This document shows positions 50,543-58,692 of a stretch of DNA of 64,000 bases, one piece after another (within the stretch, counting starts at the first letter, position 1; every line of letters begins with the position of its first letter). The notes under the pieces are model-generated. The model was not told where the DNA came from. It did not search any database and was given only the letters and a program-made list of their open reading frames with translations. The DNA comes from an uncultured Planctomycetota bacterium. Lineage in GTDB: Bacteria; Planctomycetota; Planctomycetia; Pirellulales; Thermoguttaceae. The position numbers and the translations under genes were made by a program. The stretch spans positions 18,596-82,595 of the forward strand of contig CADACS010000003.1 of assembly GCA_902786505.1 (NCBI GenBank), read 5' to 3'.

Positions 50543-51901
50543 TTACTGTCTTTTAGTGAAATCGAGTTTCCTCGGAGGGTTCGCCACTAGCGTCGGCTTC
50601 TCCTCGTCCGGCTTCCCCTGTACGATGGGAATGAGCCCCGGCGCCGTTCGCGCGAGCGCGTAGAGCATCGGGATCTCCGCCCAAATGGGCTGAATTTCAT
50701 TTGCTCGGAAACCGAGTACGTCGTTTTGATCGAAAATCGGCGAGCATCCGCAAGAGCTTACCGGCAGATAGACGACGTCGGACGCAAATCCTTCCGCGAC
50801 CGCGACAAATTCCGGCGTCTTCTGCATGAGCAGCTCCCGAACCGCGGCGCTGAGCGCCTTAACGCGGTTCATATTCAGGAAGTTGTACTCGCGGTCTTTA
50901 TAGTTCCCTTTCGAAATAAGATTCGGCTTGGGAACGTTAATGAGCGGTTTCCATATGTCGTACTTACAGACGATCACAACGAAAATTCCGTCGTACCGCT
51001 CCGTGTTCTTCATACGGCGGTGTATCCTAACCCGTTTGGCCATCTCGTTAAGAACGGCTTCCTGACGTTGGGGCGACTTCCTGAGATTTTTCCCCATCGC
51101 TTTAAGTTCTTCCGAAGAAAGTATCTGCGGATCGTTCGAGAAGTTTCGGCATTCTCTAAGGAAGTGCGCGTCCTGCGTCGGATCAAAGAGAAAGAAGATA
51201 CACCTGCTTTGTCCCAGATGCCGCGTAACCGGATACGCTGAGGAATCAGCGCCCTTCTGCGGAAGATAGCTTTCGCCCGCGTTGTCGTAGAGGCAGACCG
51301 TGCGCGCGACCGTTTCCGCCGCCGCGCTGTTCGGATGGTCCGCTGCAGGAATCGCCGAAAAGACAAAAGGTTTTGGCAGAATCACCGCCTGCTCCCCTAT
51401 CATAACCGTATCGTAGGAGTCGCCCGTCTCCTGTGTCTTCTCGAGGTATGTTAACTCGTCGCCTCCAAAGAACTGTTTCGATTCATACTCCCGAATACGG
51501 CGGTTCATCTCCGAGTCGGCGTCGGTAAAACCGACCATGAAGTCGCGCGGTAGCAGCGAACGCAGCGTAAAGGTCGACGACGACAAATAATAGGACTTGC
51601 CCGAACTGGGCGCGCCGACAATCGACATAAAGATCGCGGGCGCCTCCAGCGCGCCTTGCGGAAGCCGCAAATGGCAATGCGGGCACGCGTAATCTTTGCA
51701 CGAATATCCGCTCGGATCGACGGCGAATCCTCTTTCGTCAAACTCCGTCGGCAAAAAGCGAAGGGGCTCGTTCTCCCCAAGCTTTCTGTCTCCGTACAGA
51801 TTGGGCGCTTCGGCGATCCAAAGGGTCGCTTCCGGCGGAAAGGACGTCCAGCAGTGCGGACAAACGACGTTTTTTATCAGTTTGCGTTTGCTCTGTGACA
51901 T
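50543..51901 (-). CDS. Zinc-ribbon TRAFAC-type GTPase (double-GTPase 2-like), module 1 copy
   Basis: This 452-residue protein has two CPHC knuckles (VVCPHCWTSFPPE near residue 14; YACPHCHLRLP near 73), P-loop GAPSSGKSYY, a G3-type LYDNAGESY and a LFDPTQDAHF block. The G4 position reads CKYDIW, whereas the paralogue has TKLDVW, so guanine recognition may be weaker or altered. The G5-like block is PVSSCG. Otherwise the two copies align end to end. No membrane segment. It is preceded by 126 bases without a gene and a 55-residue mini-gene. Likely the cytoplasmic switch of module 1. Confidence 0.78.
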   Translation of the reverse strand: MSQSKRKLIKNVVCPHCWTSFPPEATLWIAEAPNLYGDRKLGENEPLRFLPTEFDERGFAVDPSGYSCKDYACPHCHLRLPQGALEAPAIFMSIVGAPSSGKSYYLSSSTFTLRSLLPRDFMVGFTDADSEMNRRIREYESKQFFGGDELTYLEKTQETGDSYDTVMIGEQAVILPKPFVFSAIPAADHPNSAAAETVARTVCLYDNAGESYLPQKGADSSAYPVTRHLGQSRCIFFLFDPTQDAHFLRECRNFSNDPQILSSEELKAMGKNLRKSPQRQEAVLNEMAKRVRIHRRMKNTERYDGIFVVIVCKYDIWKPLINVPKPNLISKGNYKDREYNFLNMNRVKALSAAVRELLMQKTPEFVAVAEGFASDVVYLPVSSCGCSPIFDQNDVLGFRANEIQPIWAEIPMLYALARTAPGLIPIVQGKPDEEKPTLVANPPRKLDFTKRQ

Positions 51902-52027
51902 GCAATCATTCCTGTATTGTATTCCCGTTCCTGTGCGGCGCGGTTATACGCCGTCGGCGCGGTCAATTCGCAAAGTCAGTCGTTTAATTCTTTTCGGTAT
52001 GAAAATGGGCGGCGTTCTTCCCCTTGT

Positions 52028-52195
52028 TCAACGGATCGCGCGATCTGCCGCGGTCTCTTCGAAAACGCGGCGGCCGTCAAGCCACGTTGGCGTATCGACC
52101 GTTACGCGCCCCTCTTGAACAAGCTTGCGGAATTGCTCAAAAGTTACCCATATCTTAACGCCGTTCAATTCAATTGTAGCGAGAGGGCTTTTCAT
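52028..52195 (-). CDS. 55-residue mini-protein resembling the N-terminus of the 842-residue protein
   Basis: A short frame from an ATG at 52195 to a TGA at 52028, 17 bases after the 842-residue gene. It reads IELNGVKIWVTFEQFRKL, a QEGRVTVDTPTWLDGRRV block and a short tail. The start of its upstream neighbour has LELNGVRTIV, FEALENGTVDLNTR and IWIDGC in the same order, so the small protein is one free-standing copy of that N-terminal domain. The fold may be GYF- or DUF4339-like (a short beta-alpha-beta module), judged only by spacing. It has no membrane segment. Good evidence from homology, moderate from context. Confidence 0.65.
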   Translation of the reverse strand: MKSPLATIELNGVKIWVTFEQFRKLVQEGRVTVDTPTWLDGRRVFEETAADRAIR

Positions 52196-52212
52196 TGTCT
52201 CGGGACCGCCCG

Positions 52213-54741
52213 TTAATCCGCCAATATGACGTCGATCTTCTTTACCGCGCGCGAGCTTCCGGAGCTAATGGCCCACGGATGCAGATTCGCTTTAAAGAAG
52301 CATTCCTGAACGACGCCCCCGCCCCCTTCCTGAGCGGTAAAGGCGCGTTCGTTTCCGTAGAAGAGGGACCGCGTTATATTCACGGCGCCGCCGCTCATAA
52401 CGCGAACGCCGTTGGTATTGTCGTCGCCGATCTCGCAGTATTCCGCGTTAAAGACGCCCTTTTCGCGCACGTGCGCCCCTTCGCTTCGGAACTGGCAGAA
52501 GGCGCATTTCCAGAAATTCGCCTGACCGCCGACAACGTCGACGCCCGTCGATTCCTCAACGGCGTTTCCGTCGAAAATACAGAACTTAAAGGTCGCCTTG
52601 CCCGACTTGACGCGGATCATGGGAGGAATCGATTTCGCGCGCGCCTCGTTCGTGCGCAGGAACGAAACCCCTTTAATATTGACCTTAGAATCGACCGTAA
52701 ATATCTGGTTCGCGGTCAGTTCGATAACGGCGTCGTCCGGATTGCCCGTCGCGCCTACAATCGAGACCGACTTATCCAGAACGAACGCGCCCGCGTCGCC
52801 CGACGTCGCCGAACCCGCGTCGCCAAACGGAATTAACGTATCCGACGCGCTCACTTGGATCACGTCCCCGTCGCTCGCCTTCTTCAGCGCGTCGACTAAC
52901 GTCGGCGCGTCTTGCGGCACGGCCAGATCGGGAGGCGCGATCTCCCAGTCTTCCACGTCGTCGCGGCTCTCCGCAAAGACGTCGGGCCAATCCTTGACGG
53001 GCTCGGTCGCCGCGGAATCAAATCGCTTGGAGCCGGCCGAAAGATCGCCTACCCGTTTCGAGACGCCGCGCCGGACGTCGTTCGCCGTATATTTCGCGAA
53101 AACTTCTCCGGTGTAGTAATCGTAAACCCAGTATTCGACCGAGTCTAAGAACACGGCGTTGTAACGTTGGCCGTAGGCCTCTTTTCGAACCGTTTTGTAC
53201 TGCTCCCAAAGAGCCTTGTCGCACAGTTCAAGCCGTCCGACGCAGCAGACCGCCAACGAATCTAACCGCTCGGCAAATTTGGAATCGACCTTTTTAAGCT
53301 TCCATTCCTTAACGCAGTCGGCGACGGCTTCTTTTCCTTTCGCGCCCGATTTTGGAGTCGCGCGATAAACGACGCCGGCGTTGCGAGACTGAGTCTCTCT
53401 AATTCTCTGCTTAAAGCCGGAAAACGTTTTCTGGTCAAGGCCAAGCGTCATAATGAACGGATTATCCCCTTTGCTCGACGACGTGCACGAAAGAGTCGCC
53501 GCGTCCACGTCGCCGTTATACTTCGCGACAACGTATTCTGTCGTCTCTAAATCCTTTGCCGCAAGAGCTTTTTTAGGCGGCCAGCAGACCGCGACGTACG
53601 ACCCGATCGCGATTCCGCCCAAAAGACTCTCGTTCATAACGGCGCGGCGCTTCTTATCGACGATTTTCGCGTACTGGTAATCGGTCAGGCCCTCTTCTTC
53701 CTGATCTACGTTAACCGCGTCGAAAAACTTCTGCGCGAGCGCGTCGACGTTAATTCCGCGATACGACAAAGGAACGCGCCCGCCGACGGGCGAAAAGGGC
53801 GTCTCCGCAAAAGAAAGCTCGCAGAACGTCGCGCCCGACTTCGGTTGCTTACCGCTCTCGGGGGCGGCGGGCAAACTTTCCGTCAGCGCGTCCTCAGCGT
53901 CGGCGCCGTCCGTCGTCGCGGCGGTCTTCGGGTCCTCTTCCGCAACCGTAGGCGCGTCGGGAATTGAGAACAAATCGTCGTCGGACGGCGACGCTTCGTC
54001 TTCATTTTCAAAGACGTCGCGAAAGACGCCGACGTCGGTCCTGTGTTCGGCACGGTCGCCGCTCTCGCTCGGCAGGCCGGAGCGCGCCTGTTCGATTTCG
54101 CGTCCGTCCCGTTCGCGCGTCGTCGCGGCGGGCGCCGACGCCGCGCTCTCCTTCTTCGCGGAACCGGATTCGTTCGACGTTCCGCCCGACAAAAGAGAAA
54201 GCAAAAGGAGCGCGCAGCAGACGATAAGAACAGTTACGGCGAATATGGCGATCTTCGTTCTTATTCCCCGCTTCTGATACGCGGTTTTGCTGTCCAAGGG
54301 CTCAATAATAAAATCGTCGCGCGTCTTCGGCCGCGGATCAATCGGAGGAAGCGCGCTTTCGGATCGCTCCGCCGGAGGATTGACGCGCGGCAAAGGCGCG
54401 GGCGGAAGCGTGGTCGAGCCGGAGGTCGGGCGCGGCGCTCGCGCTTGCGGTAAAGGAGCCGGCGTCGCGGCGGGATTCGGATCCTTGCCCCGCGCGCAGT
54501 CCAGGATCAATTTCTCCAACGGCGTATTCTTCAAAAAGAGAAACGATTCCCCCTCGATAACGCGTTCGTCAATATCGCGCAGACGGCCCTCGCAGCCGTC
54601 GATCCAGATACGCGTATTCAGATCGACGGTTCCGTTTTCAAGCGCCTCGAATATCTTAGAGCTCATAACGATCGTGCGAACGCCGTTGAGTTCCAGTTCA
54701 AACCGTTGCTTCGAACGAAGATAATTCTTGAGAGACGACAT
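52213..54741 (-). CDS. Membrane-anchored protein with C-terminal parallel beta-helix (842 residues)
   Basis: Residues 1-75 form a small domain (FELELNGVRTIVMSSKIFEA) also found as the adjacent mini-gene. A Pro-rich linker follows, then one membrane helix (IAIFAVTVLIVCCALLLLSL, about residues 168-190), a disordered acidic stretch, a middle domain, and from about residue 600 a right-handed parallel beta-helix of the pectate-lyase type, with repeated turns such as VNIKGVSFLR, ATFKFCIFDGNAV and VFNAEYCEIGDD. Such helices bind or cleave polysaccharide; no catalytic set was recognised. The gene starts 3 bases after its neighbour's stop, behind AGGAG. Confidence 0.75.
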   Translation of the reverse strand: MSSLKNYLRSKQRFELELNGVRTIVMSSKIFEALENGTVDLNTRIWIDGCEGRLRDIDERVIEGESFLFLKNTPLEKLILDCARGKDPNPAATPAPLPQARAPRPTSGSTTLPPAPLPRVNPPAERSESALPPIDPRPKTRDDFIIEPLDSKTAYQKRGIRTKIAIFAVTVLIVCCALLLLSLLSGGTSNESGSAKKESAASAPAATTRERDGREIEQARSGLPSESGDRAEHRTDVGVFRDVFENEDEASPSDDDLFSIPDAPTVAEEDPKTAATTDGADAEDALTESLPAAPESGKQPKSGATFCELSFAETPFSPVGGRVPLSYRGINVDALAQKFFDAVNVDQEEEGLTDYQYAKIVDKKRRAVMNESLLGGIAIGSYVAVCWPPKKALAAKDLETTEYVVAKYNGDVDAATLSCTSSSKGDNPFIMTLGLDQKTFSGFKQRIRETQSRNAGVVYRATPKSGAKGKEAVADCVKEWKLKKVDSKFAERLDSLAVCCVGRLELCDKALWEQYKTVRKEAYGQRYNAVFLDSVEYWVYDYYTGEVFAKYTANDVRRGVSKRVGDLSAGSKRFDSAATEPVKDWPDVFAESRDDVEDWEIAPPDLAVPQDAPTLVDALKKASDGDVIQVSASDTLIPFGDAGSATSGDAGAFVLDKSVSIVGATGNPDDAVIELTANQIFTVDSKVNIKGVSFLRTNEARAKSIPPMIRVKSGKATFKFCIFDGNAVEESTGVDVVGGQANFWKCAFCQFRSEGAHVREKGVFNAEYCEIGDDNTNGVRVMSGGAVNITRSLFYGNERAFTAQEGGGGVVQECFFKANLHPWAISSGSSRAVKKIDVILAD

Positions 54742-54744
54742 GAC

Positions 54745-56046
54745 TCACTCCTTATTTCCGACGCAGGAAAATAAACTCTTCTCCCAACCGTCTTCCAAGA
54801 CAATGTTCATGTGGTTTCCTTTAAAAACGCAGTCGTGAACGACTCCGGCCGCGCCGGTCGCGGCGTAAATGGCCTGCCCGTTTTGAGTAAACGTAGAACG
54901 GGAAACAGAAAGCTTGCCGTTCGGCTCCACGTAAATTCCGTACGCGTTGTGCTTGGCGAACTCGCAGCGCACCGCGGACCCGCCCGAATCGGAGCTCAGA
55001 TAGAGCGCCGCGCCCCCAAATTCGGAGAACAGACAATCGACGCACTTAACCGACCCGAAAGGAGATTCGACCGCAACCGCCCCGATATTCGTCTTGCGAT
55101 CGCCGTAAAACGCGCAGTTGTAAAATTCAGCTGAGCCCGCGGCGACCGTCGCGCACGCGCTGAATTGAAGTCCGGACTCGCGGCCCGGTTCCGCGCGAAA
55201 CGTAAGGTCCTCAAAGACGACCGGCCCGTTCGAGTCGGGATTGTCGATCCACAGCCGCGCGGAGCCCGAAAGAACGATCGTTACGTCGGACGCGCGGCGC
55301 GTCTCGCCCCGAACCGTTACCGGAACCGCCGCCAACGCTCCCCGGCGGTCCGCGTCGGTCAGGCGCCTGCTCTGCCCCAGCTCGTAAGGTTTATCGCGCT
55401 TTTTCAGAAGGATAACTCCCGACGGCGCGACGAATTCGAGCGCCTCGGCGAGCGTCTCAAAATCGTCGGGCACGACGATCGAGCGCGGAAAGACGGACGC
55501 GTCGGGCGGTTCGCCGGCGCCGTCGGACTCGCGCGCGCCGGACGCCGCGTCTTCTGTCGACGTGGCGGCGCCGTCTTCTTCGTCCGCGGTGTTTTCGATG
55601 CGCTCGTCCTCTAAGATCGCGAGCTCCTCTAAGGAAACGCCGTCCTCTTCGTCTACCGGAAAGAGCGGTTCCAATTCGTCTTCTTCGAACAAAACGTCCT
55701 CTTCTTCCTCGGCTTCGTCAGGCTCGCCCCCGTCCGCGCTTTCCGGCGCCGCGTCTGGTTCGTCCGGACGCGAATCGGCCGCGTCTCTCTTGGCGGATTG
55801 CGCGATCTGCCGCGAGACCGACGATTCGGAAGGCGCCGGATTCGGGCGCGACGGCCGCAGACACACGACAAGAACGATCGCCAAGAGCAGCCCAAACGCC
55901 AGGACTAATCCGTATGTCGCGCGTTCAAGACGCTTTGCAGTTTCTGTTTTTTTATCTTCCGCTGGTTCGACCGCCACCGTCGTCTCTCCCAATTCATGCG
56001 CGCCGGGCGTCGGAGCGAAAAACCGCTCAAAAAACGCGCCGGACAT
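54745..56046 (-). CDS. Membrane-anchored acidic protein with parallel beta-helix; first cluster gene
   Basis: A 433-residue protein with a short cytoplasmic part, one membrane helix (YGLVLAFGLLLAIVLVVCL, about residues 45-63), an acidic linker rich in Asp/Glu (around residues 85-165) and a C-terminal beta-helix: ETLAEALEFVAPSGVILL, VVFEDLTFRA, AEFYNCAFYGD, VKCVDCLFSEFGGAALYL and VSRSTFTQNGQAIYA. The turns resemble those of the 842-residue neighbour, so the two form a pair. The -10 box lies 7 bases before the ATG, so the transcript should begin at or next to the start codon. Binding of cell-wall glycan is a plausible role, unproven. Confidence 0.75.
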   Translation of the reverse strand: MSGAFFERFFAPTPGAHELGETTVAVEPAEDKKTETAKRLERATYGLVLAFGLLLAIVLVVCLRPSRPNPAPSESSVSRQIAQSAKRDAADSRPDEPDAAPESADGGEPDEAEEEEDVLFEEDELEPLFPVDEEDGVSLEELAILEDERIENTADEEDGAATSTEDAASGARESDGAGEPPDASVFPRSIVVPDDFETLAEALEFVAPSGVILLKKRDKPYELGQSRRLTDADRRGALAAVPVTVRGETRRASDVTIVLSGSARLWIDNPDSNGPVVFEDLTFRAEPGRESGLQFSACATVAAGSAEFYNCAFYGDRKTNIGAVAVESPFGSVKCVDCLFSEFGGAALYLSSDSGGSAVRCEFAKHNAYGIYVEPNGKLSVSRSTFTQNGQAIYAATGAAGVVHDCVFKGNHMNIVLEDGWEKSLFSCVGNKE

Positions 56047-56053
56047 CGGAAAA

Positions 56054-56081
56054 ATTATATCTCAAAAAAACGTGAAGTCAA
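56054..56081 (-). promoter_or_regulatory. Promoter of the large cluster, apparently leaderless
   Basis: On the minus strand TTGACT, a 16-base spacer and a consensus TATAAT. Only 7 bases (TTTTCCG) separate the -10 box from the ATG at 56046, so transcription would start at or next to the start codon. Confidence 0.7.
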
Positions 56082-56229
56082 CGTGTTTTGACGCGTTTTA
56101 ACAACTTTACAAGACAAACCGCGTCCCCTCTGTTACGTATGCCGAAGTTTTAATCAAAACCTTTATATAGCCGCGACTTAGTATAAAGCGAAAGTTCTTC
56201 GCGCCGCGCAGACAGAATCGGCGCGCGTT

Positions 56230-56275
56230 CAAGAAAAGAAAAAGCGACGCAAACTCATGCTTGTTCGCGTCGCTT
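56230..56275 (-). terminator. Terminator of the outer-membrane protein gene
   Basis: On the minus strand AAGCGACGC and GCGTCGCTT form a 9-bp stem around a 16-base loop, followed by TTTTCTTTTCTT. It insulates the cluster promoter from the gene upstream. Confidence 0.75.
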
Positions 56276-56303
56276 AACGTTCAGTCAAAGTCGGTGAAAA
56301 AGA

Positions 56304-58370
56304 CTACCTGTTCCACCCTACTCCGACGAACCAGCCGTGCGTCATGAAATCGCCCGTCGTATCCATGAGGCGGGACGCGTTGAACCAGTCGTTAAACTCG
56401 TATCCGCCGTGAACTTCGAAATTGCCGCGCTTCCAAGCCAAACCGGCCGCCGCTTCTACGCTCGGAGCGAAGAACGTCTTTTTCGAAACGCTTTCGAAAT
56501 AAGGAACGTCCAACGCGGATTGAACCGTGGTCTGCTTCGAATCGCCGACGCCGACCGAGCCGCCGCCCTTGGCGTACGCCTGGAATCCGCCAAAGAGATC
56601 GCGTTTCCACTCGAGGCCCAAACGAAGGGCGTAGGCGTTCACGCGCGAGCTCGCCGCGACAGATTCGCTCCACGTCGGAATCGCCGCGTTCGCGAGGAAC
56701 TCTTCTTCCAACTGCGTCCATCGGAACCCGATAAACGGCCGCCAGCCGCCAAACGCGCCCATATTCCAATGGCCGACTTCAAGATCGTAGACGTTCAGAT
56801 TGACGTCGGACGCAACGTAGGAATTCGGCGATTCTTCGGGCAGAAGCGCTTTGTCGGCGTCAAACCAAGTGTACGTAAAGAGAATATCCCAGCCGGAAAT
56901 CGCGCGGTAGCCAAGCTTTGTGCGAAGACCGGACCCGCTCGGAGCAGCATAGGGCGCTTCGAAATAATGATCGCCGTTCAGGCCGCCAAAAGCGTAGCTC
57001 TTTTCGGAGAAATCCGTCTGCCACGCGAGCCATTCGAATTCCGCGATAAGCCCGGACATAACGCAAGCGCCCGGCGCGCAGCACGAACCAAGTTCATACT
57101 CGGCGCCCCCGTAAAGCGACGTGTCGCAATAGCCCGCGTCGCACGCGGACCCGCAGTCGCCGTACGCGGAGCCCATGCCCCAACCGCCGATTCCGCCGCC
57201 GGAAACGCCGGCGCCAACGCCCGCGCACATATTGCACGGATTCGCCTGAAGTTCAGCCGCGTTGGTATAGCAGCGAACCGTCGGCTGGACGGGAGTATTG
57301 CTGCAATTGGGCGCGCACGTGGAGCCTTGCGTAATAATTCCGCCGGCCGCGGGCGCATATGCGGGCCCTTGCGCGAAGATTCCGCCGGTCGCAGGCGCAT
57401 ACGAGGGGCCTTGCGCGAAGATTCCGCCGGTCGTAGGCCCGGCGTATACGTACCCGTTCATGACCTGCGCGTTCGAAAGGTATCCGCCGACCGTCGCCGC
57501 GCCCATGCCGGGAACATACCCGCACGACAAAGCGCCAGCCGAGGGCGTCTGCGCGCCGTTGGTAAAGGTGCGATAGCCTTTTTTGGGAATGAACGTCGGC
57601 GCGTTAATCGGGCGTTCGTGCTCGACGCGGTGCGCCGGTTTCGTCGGATAGGGCAAAACGGCGGGCGTCGCGGACTGCGTCGCGAGAGGCGAAGGCGCGG
57701 CTTCCGCCTCCTCTTCCTCCGGAGCCAGAGCGGGCTCGGCGATCGGATCGTCCTCGTCGGACGCCTGATCTAAACTGATATCGACGTTCTGCGGAAGGGG
57801 CGCGGTCTCTTCAGGTTCCCCGACCGGTTCCAGTATGACGGGCTGCTCCGGTTCAGCCGCGGGCTCGGGCGCCGCAAGATTCTGACCGCCGTCCTCCTGA
57901 TTGGAAACGGTTACAAATCTCGCCTGCCCGGCCGGCGCGGTTTCGCCCGACGCGCCCTGCTGCGCGTTCGCGAGTTCTTCGCGCCGCTTCTCGACGAATT
58001 CCGCGCGGCGTTCCGACTGATCTTTCGGAATCTCGCCCTTCAGCGTCGAAAGGACCGTAGGCGGCTCAAACCGGTACGTGTTCTTCTTATTCGGACGGGC
58101 GTTCTGGCCCGCCGCGGCGGGCGCGTTGAGCGCCGGAGTAGGAACTGCGGTCTTGACCGACGCGGGAGCGGGCGCGGGTTCCGCCGCGGCCGTTTCTTCG
58201 TCGGATATTCCGAGCCAAGCGGTTCGTTCGGCGTATTTTACCGAAAGCTGCGATTGAGCGGGCCGAGTAACGCCGAAACGGGGCTGGGCGGCCGTTTGAG
58301 CCCAGACGGCGTCTCCACAGAACAAGGCGGCGAGCGCCAGTCCTACCGCGGAAACTCTTTTCCAATCCAT
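56304..58370 (-). CDS. Outer-membrane beta-barrel protein (BBP7/Lpg1974-like)
   Basis: This 688-residue protein starts at the ATG at 58370 with a Sec signal peptide (VSAVGLALAALFCGDAVWA). A Pro/Ala/Glu-rich region of about 250 residues is followed by a Gly/Ala repeat region (GGIFAQGPAYAPAT units), a Cys-rich stretch (CGSACDAGYCDTS, GSCCAPGACV), and about 230 residues of amphipathic strands ending GWFVGVGWNR, as in planctomycete BBP7 or Legionella-type major outer-membrane barrels. The frame is open further upstream, but that extension would precede the signal peptide. Likely a pore or surface structural protein. It lies between the cluster promoter and the divergent enolase-superfamily gene. 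Confidence 0.75.
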   Translation of the reverse strand: MDWKRVSAVGLALAALFCGDAVWAQTAAQPRFGVTRPAQSQLSVKYAERTAWLGISDEETAAAEPAPAPASVKTAVPTPALNAPAAAGQNARPNKKNTYRFEPPTVLSTLKGEIPKDQSERRAEFVEKRREELANAQQGASGETAPAGQARFVTVSNQEDGGQNLAAPEPAAEPEQPVILEPVGEPEETAPLPQNVDISLDQASDEDDPIAEPALAPEEEEAEAAPSPLATQSATPAVLPYPTKPAHRVEHERPINAPTFIPKKGYRTFTNGAQTPSAGALSCGYVPGMGAATVGGYLSNAQVMNGYVYAGPTTGGIFAQGPSYAPATGGIFAQGPAYAPAAGGIITQGSTCAPNCSNTPVQPTVRCYTNAAELQANPCNMCAGVGAGVSGGGIGGWGMGSAYGDCGSACDAGYCDTSLYGGAEYELGSCCAPGACVMSGLIAEFEWLAWQTDFSEKSYAFGGLNGDHYFEAPYAAPSGSGLRTKLGYRAISGWDILFTYTWFDADKALLPEESPNSYVASDVNLNVYDLEVGHWNMGAFGGWRPFIGFRWTQLEEEFLANAAIPTWSESVAASSRVNAYALRLGLEWKRDLFGGFQAYAKGGGSVGVGDSKQTTVQSALDVPYFESVSKKTFFAPSVEAAAGLAWKRGNFEVHGGYEFNDWFNASRLMDTTGDFMTHGWFVGVGWNR
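57313..57450 (-). repeat. 42-bp tandem repeats in the barrel protein gene
   Basis: Two nearly perfect 42-base units (57340-57381 and 57382-57423) with degenerate copies on either side encode 14-residue Gly/Ala/Tyr repeats (GIFAQGPAYAPAAG type). Confidence 0.7.
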
Positions 58371-58692
58371 GGTTTTCTTCTTTCCTGACTGAGAAGCGGA
58401 AGCCGCTTCGTCCCTGAAAAGTGAGAAGTCAACGTGCAAAACTGCTACTGCGGTCGCCGCACCGTGCAAACGACATAAACAGTCCTACTCATACAATCGT
58501 CAAATCTGCACCGCCTCGTTTAATTAAAATCCAGTTTCTTTCAATTTTGGCTAATTATCTAATCCAAGGCGGACGCACGGCTCGCGAAAAACGGCTGAGA
58601 ACTTGCGTCGGGCGCGGCGTCTGGTACAATAGACAGAGCGTGGCGAAATCGCGCCGCGTTCGTTTGGGACAGCAATACTTTTGGAGTTTCGT
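58371..58692. other. Divergent intergenic region between barrel protein and enolase-superfamily genes
   Basis: It holds the promoter of the plus-strand gene (58603-58630). On the minus side there are only weak promoter matches and a GAAGCGG-AAG-CCGCTTC hairpin (58393-58409) in the leader of the barrel gene. No coding frame with support was seen. Confidence 0.5.
58603..58630 (+). promoter_or_regulatory. Promoter for the enolase-superfamily gene
   Basis: TTGCGT, a 16-base spacer and TACAAT, with a predicted leader of about 56 bases. Confidence 0.55.

Noticed and set aside
28175..56081. Cluster as a known Zorya or type VI secretion locus
   Set aside because: There is a TolQ/ExbD-like part, but no ZorC/ZorD/ZorE-like helicase or nuclease and no sheath, Hcp or VgrG gene.
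58420..58440. CACGTTGACTTC shared by the cluster promoter (about 56073) and the barrel gene leader as a regulator site
   Set aside because: Only 12 bases, containing a -35-like box; no -10 box follows in the second place, so chance is a sufficient explanation.
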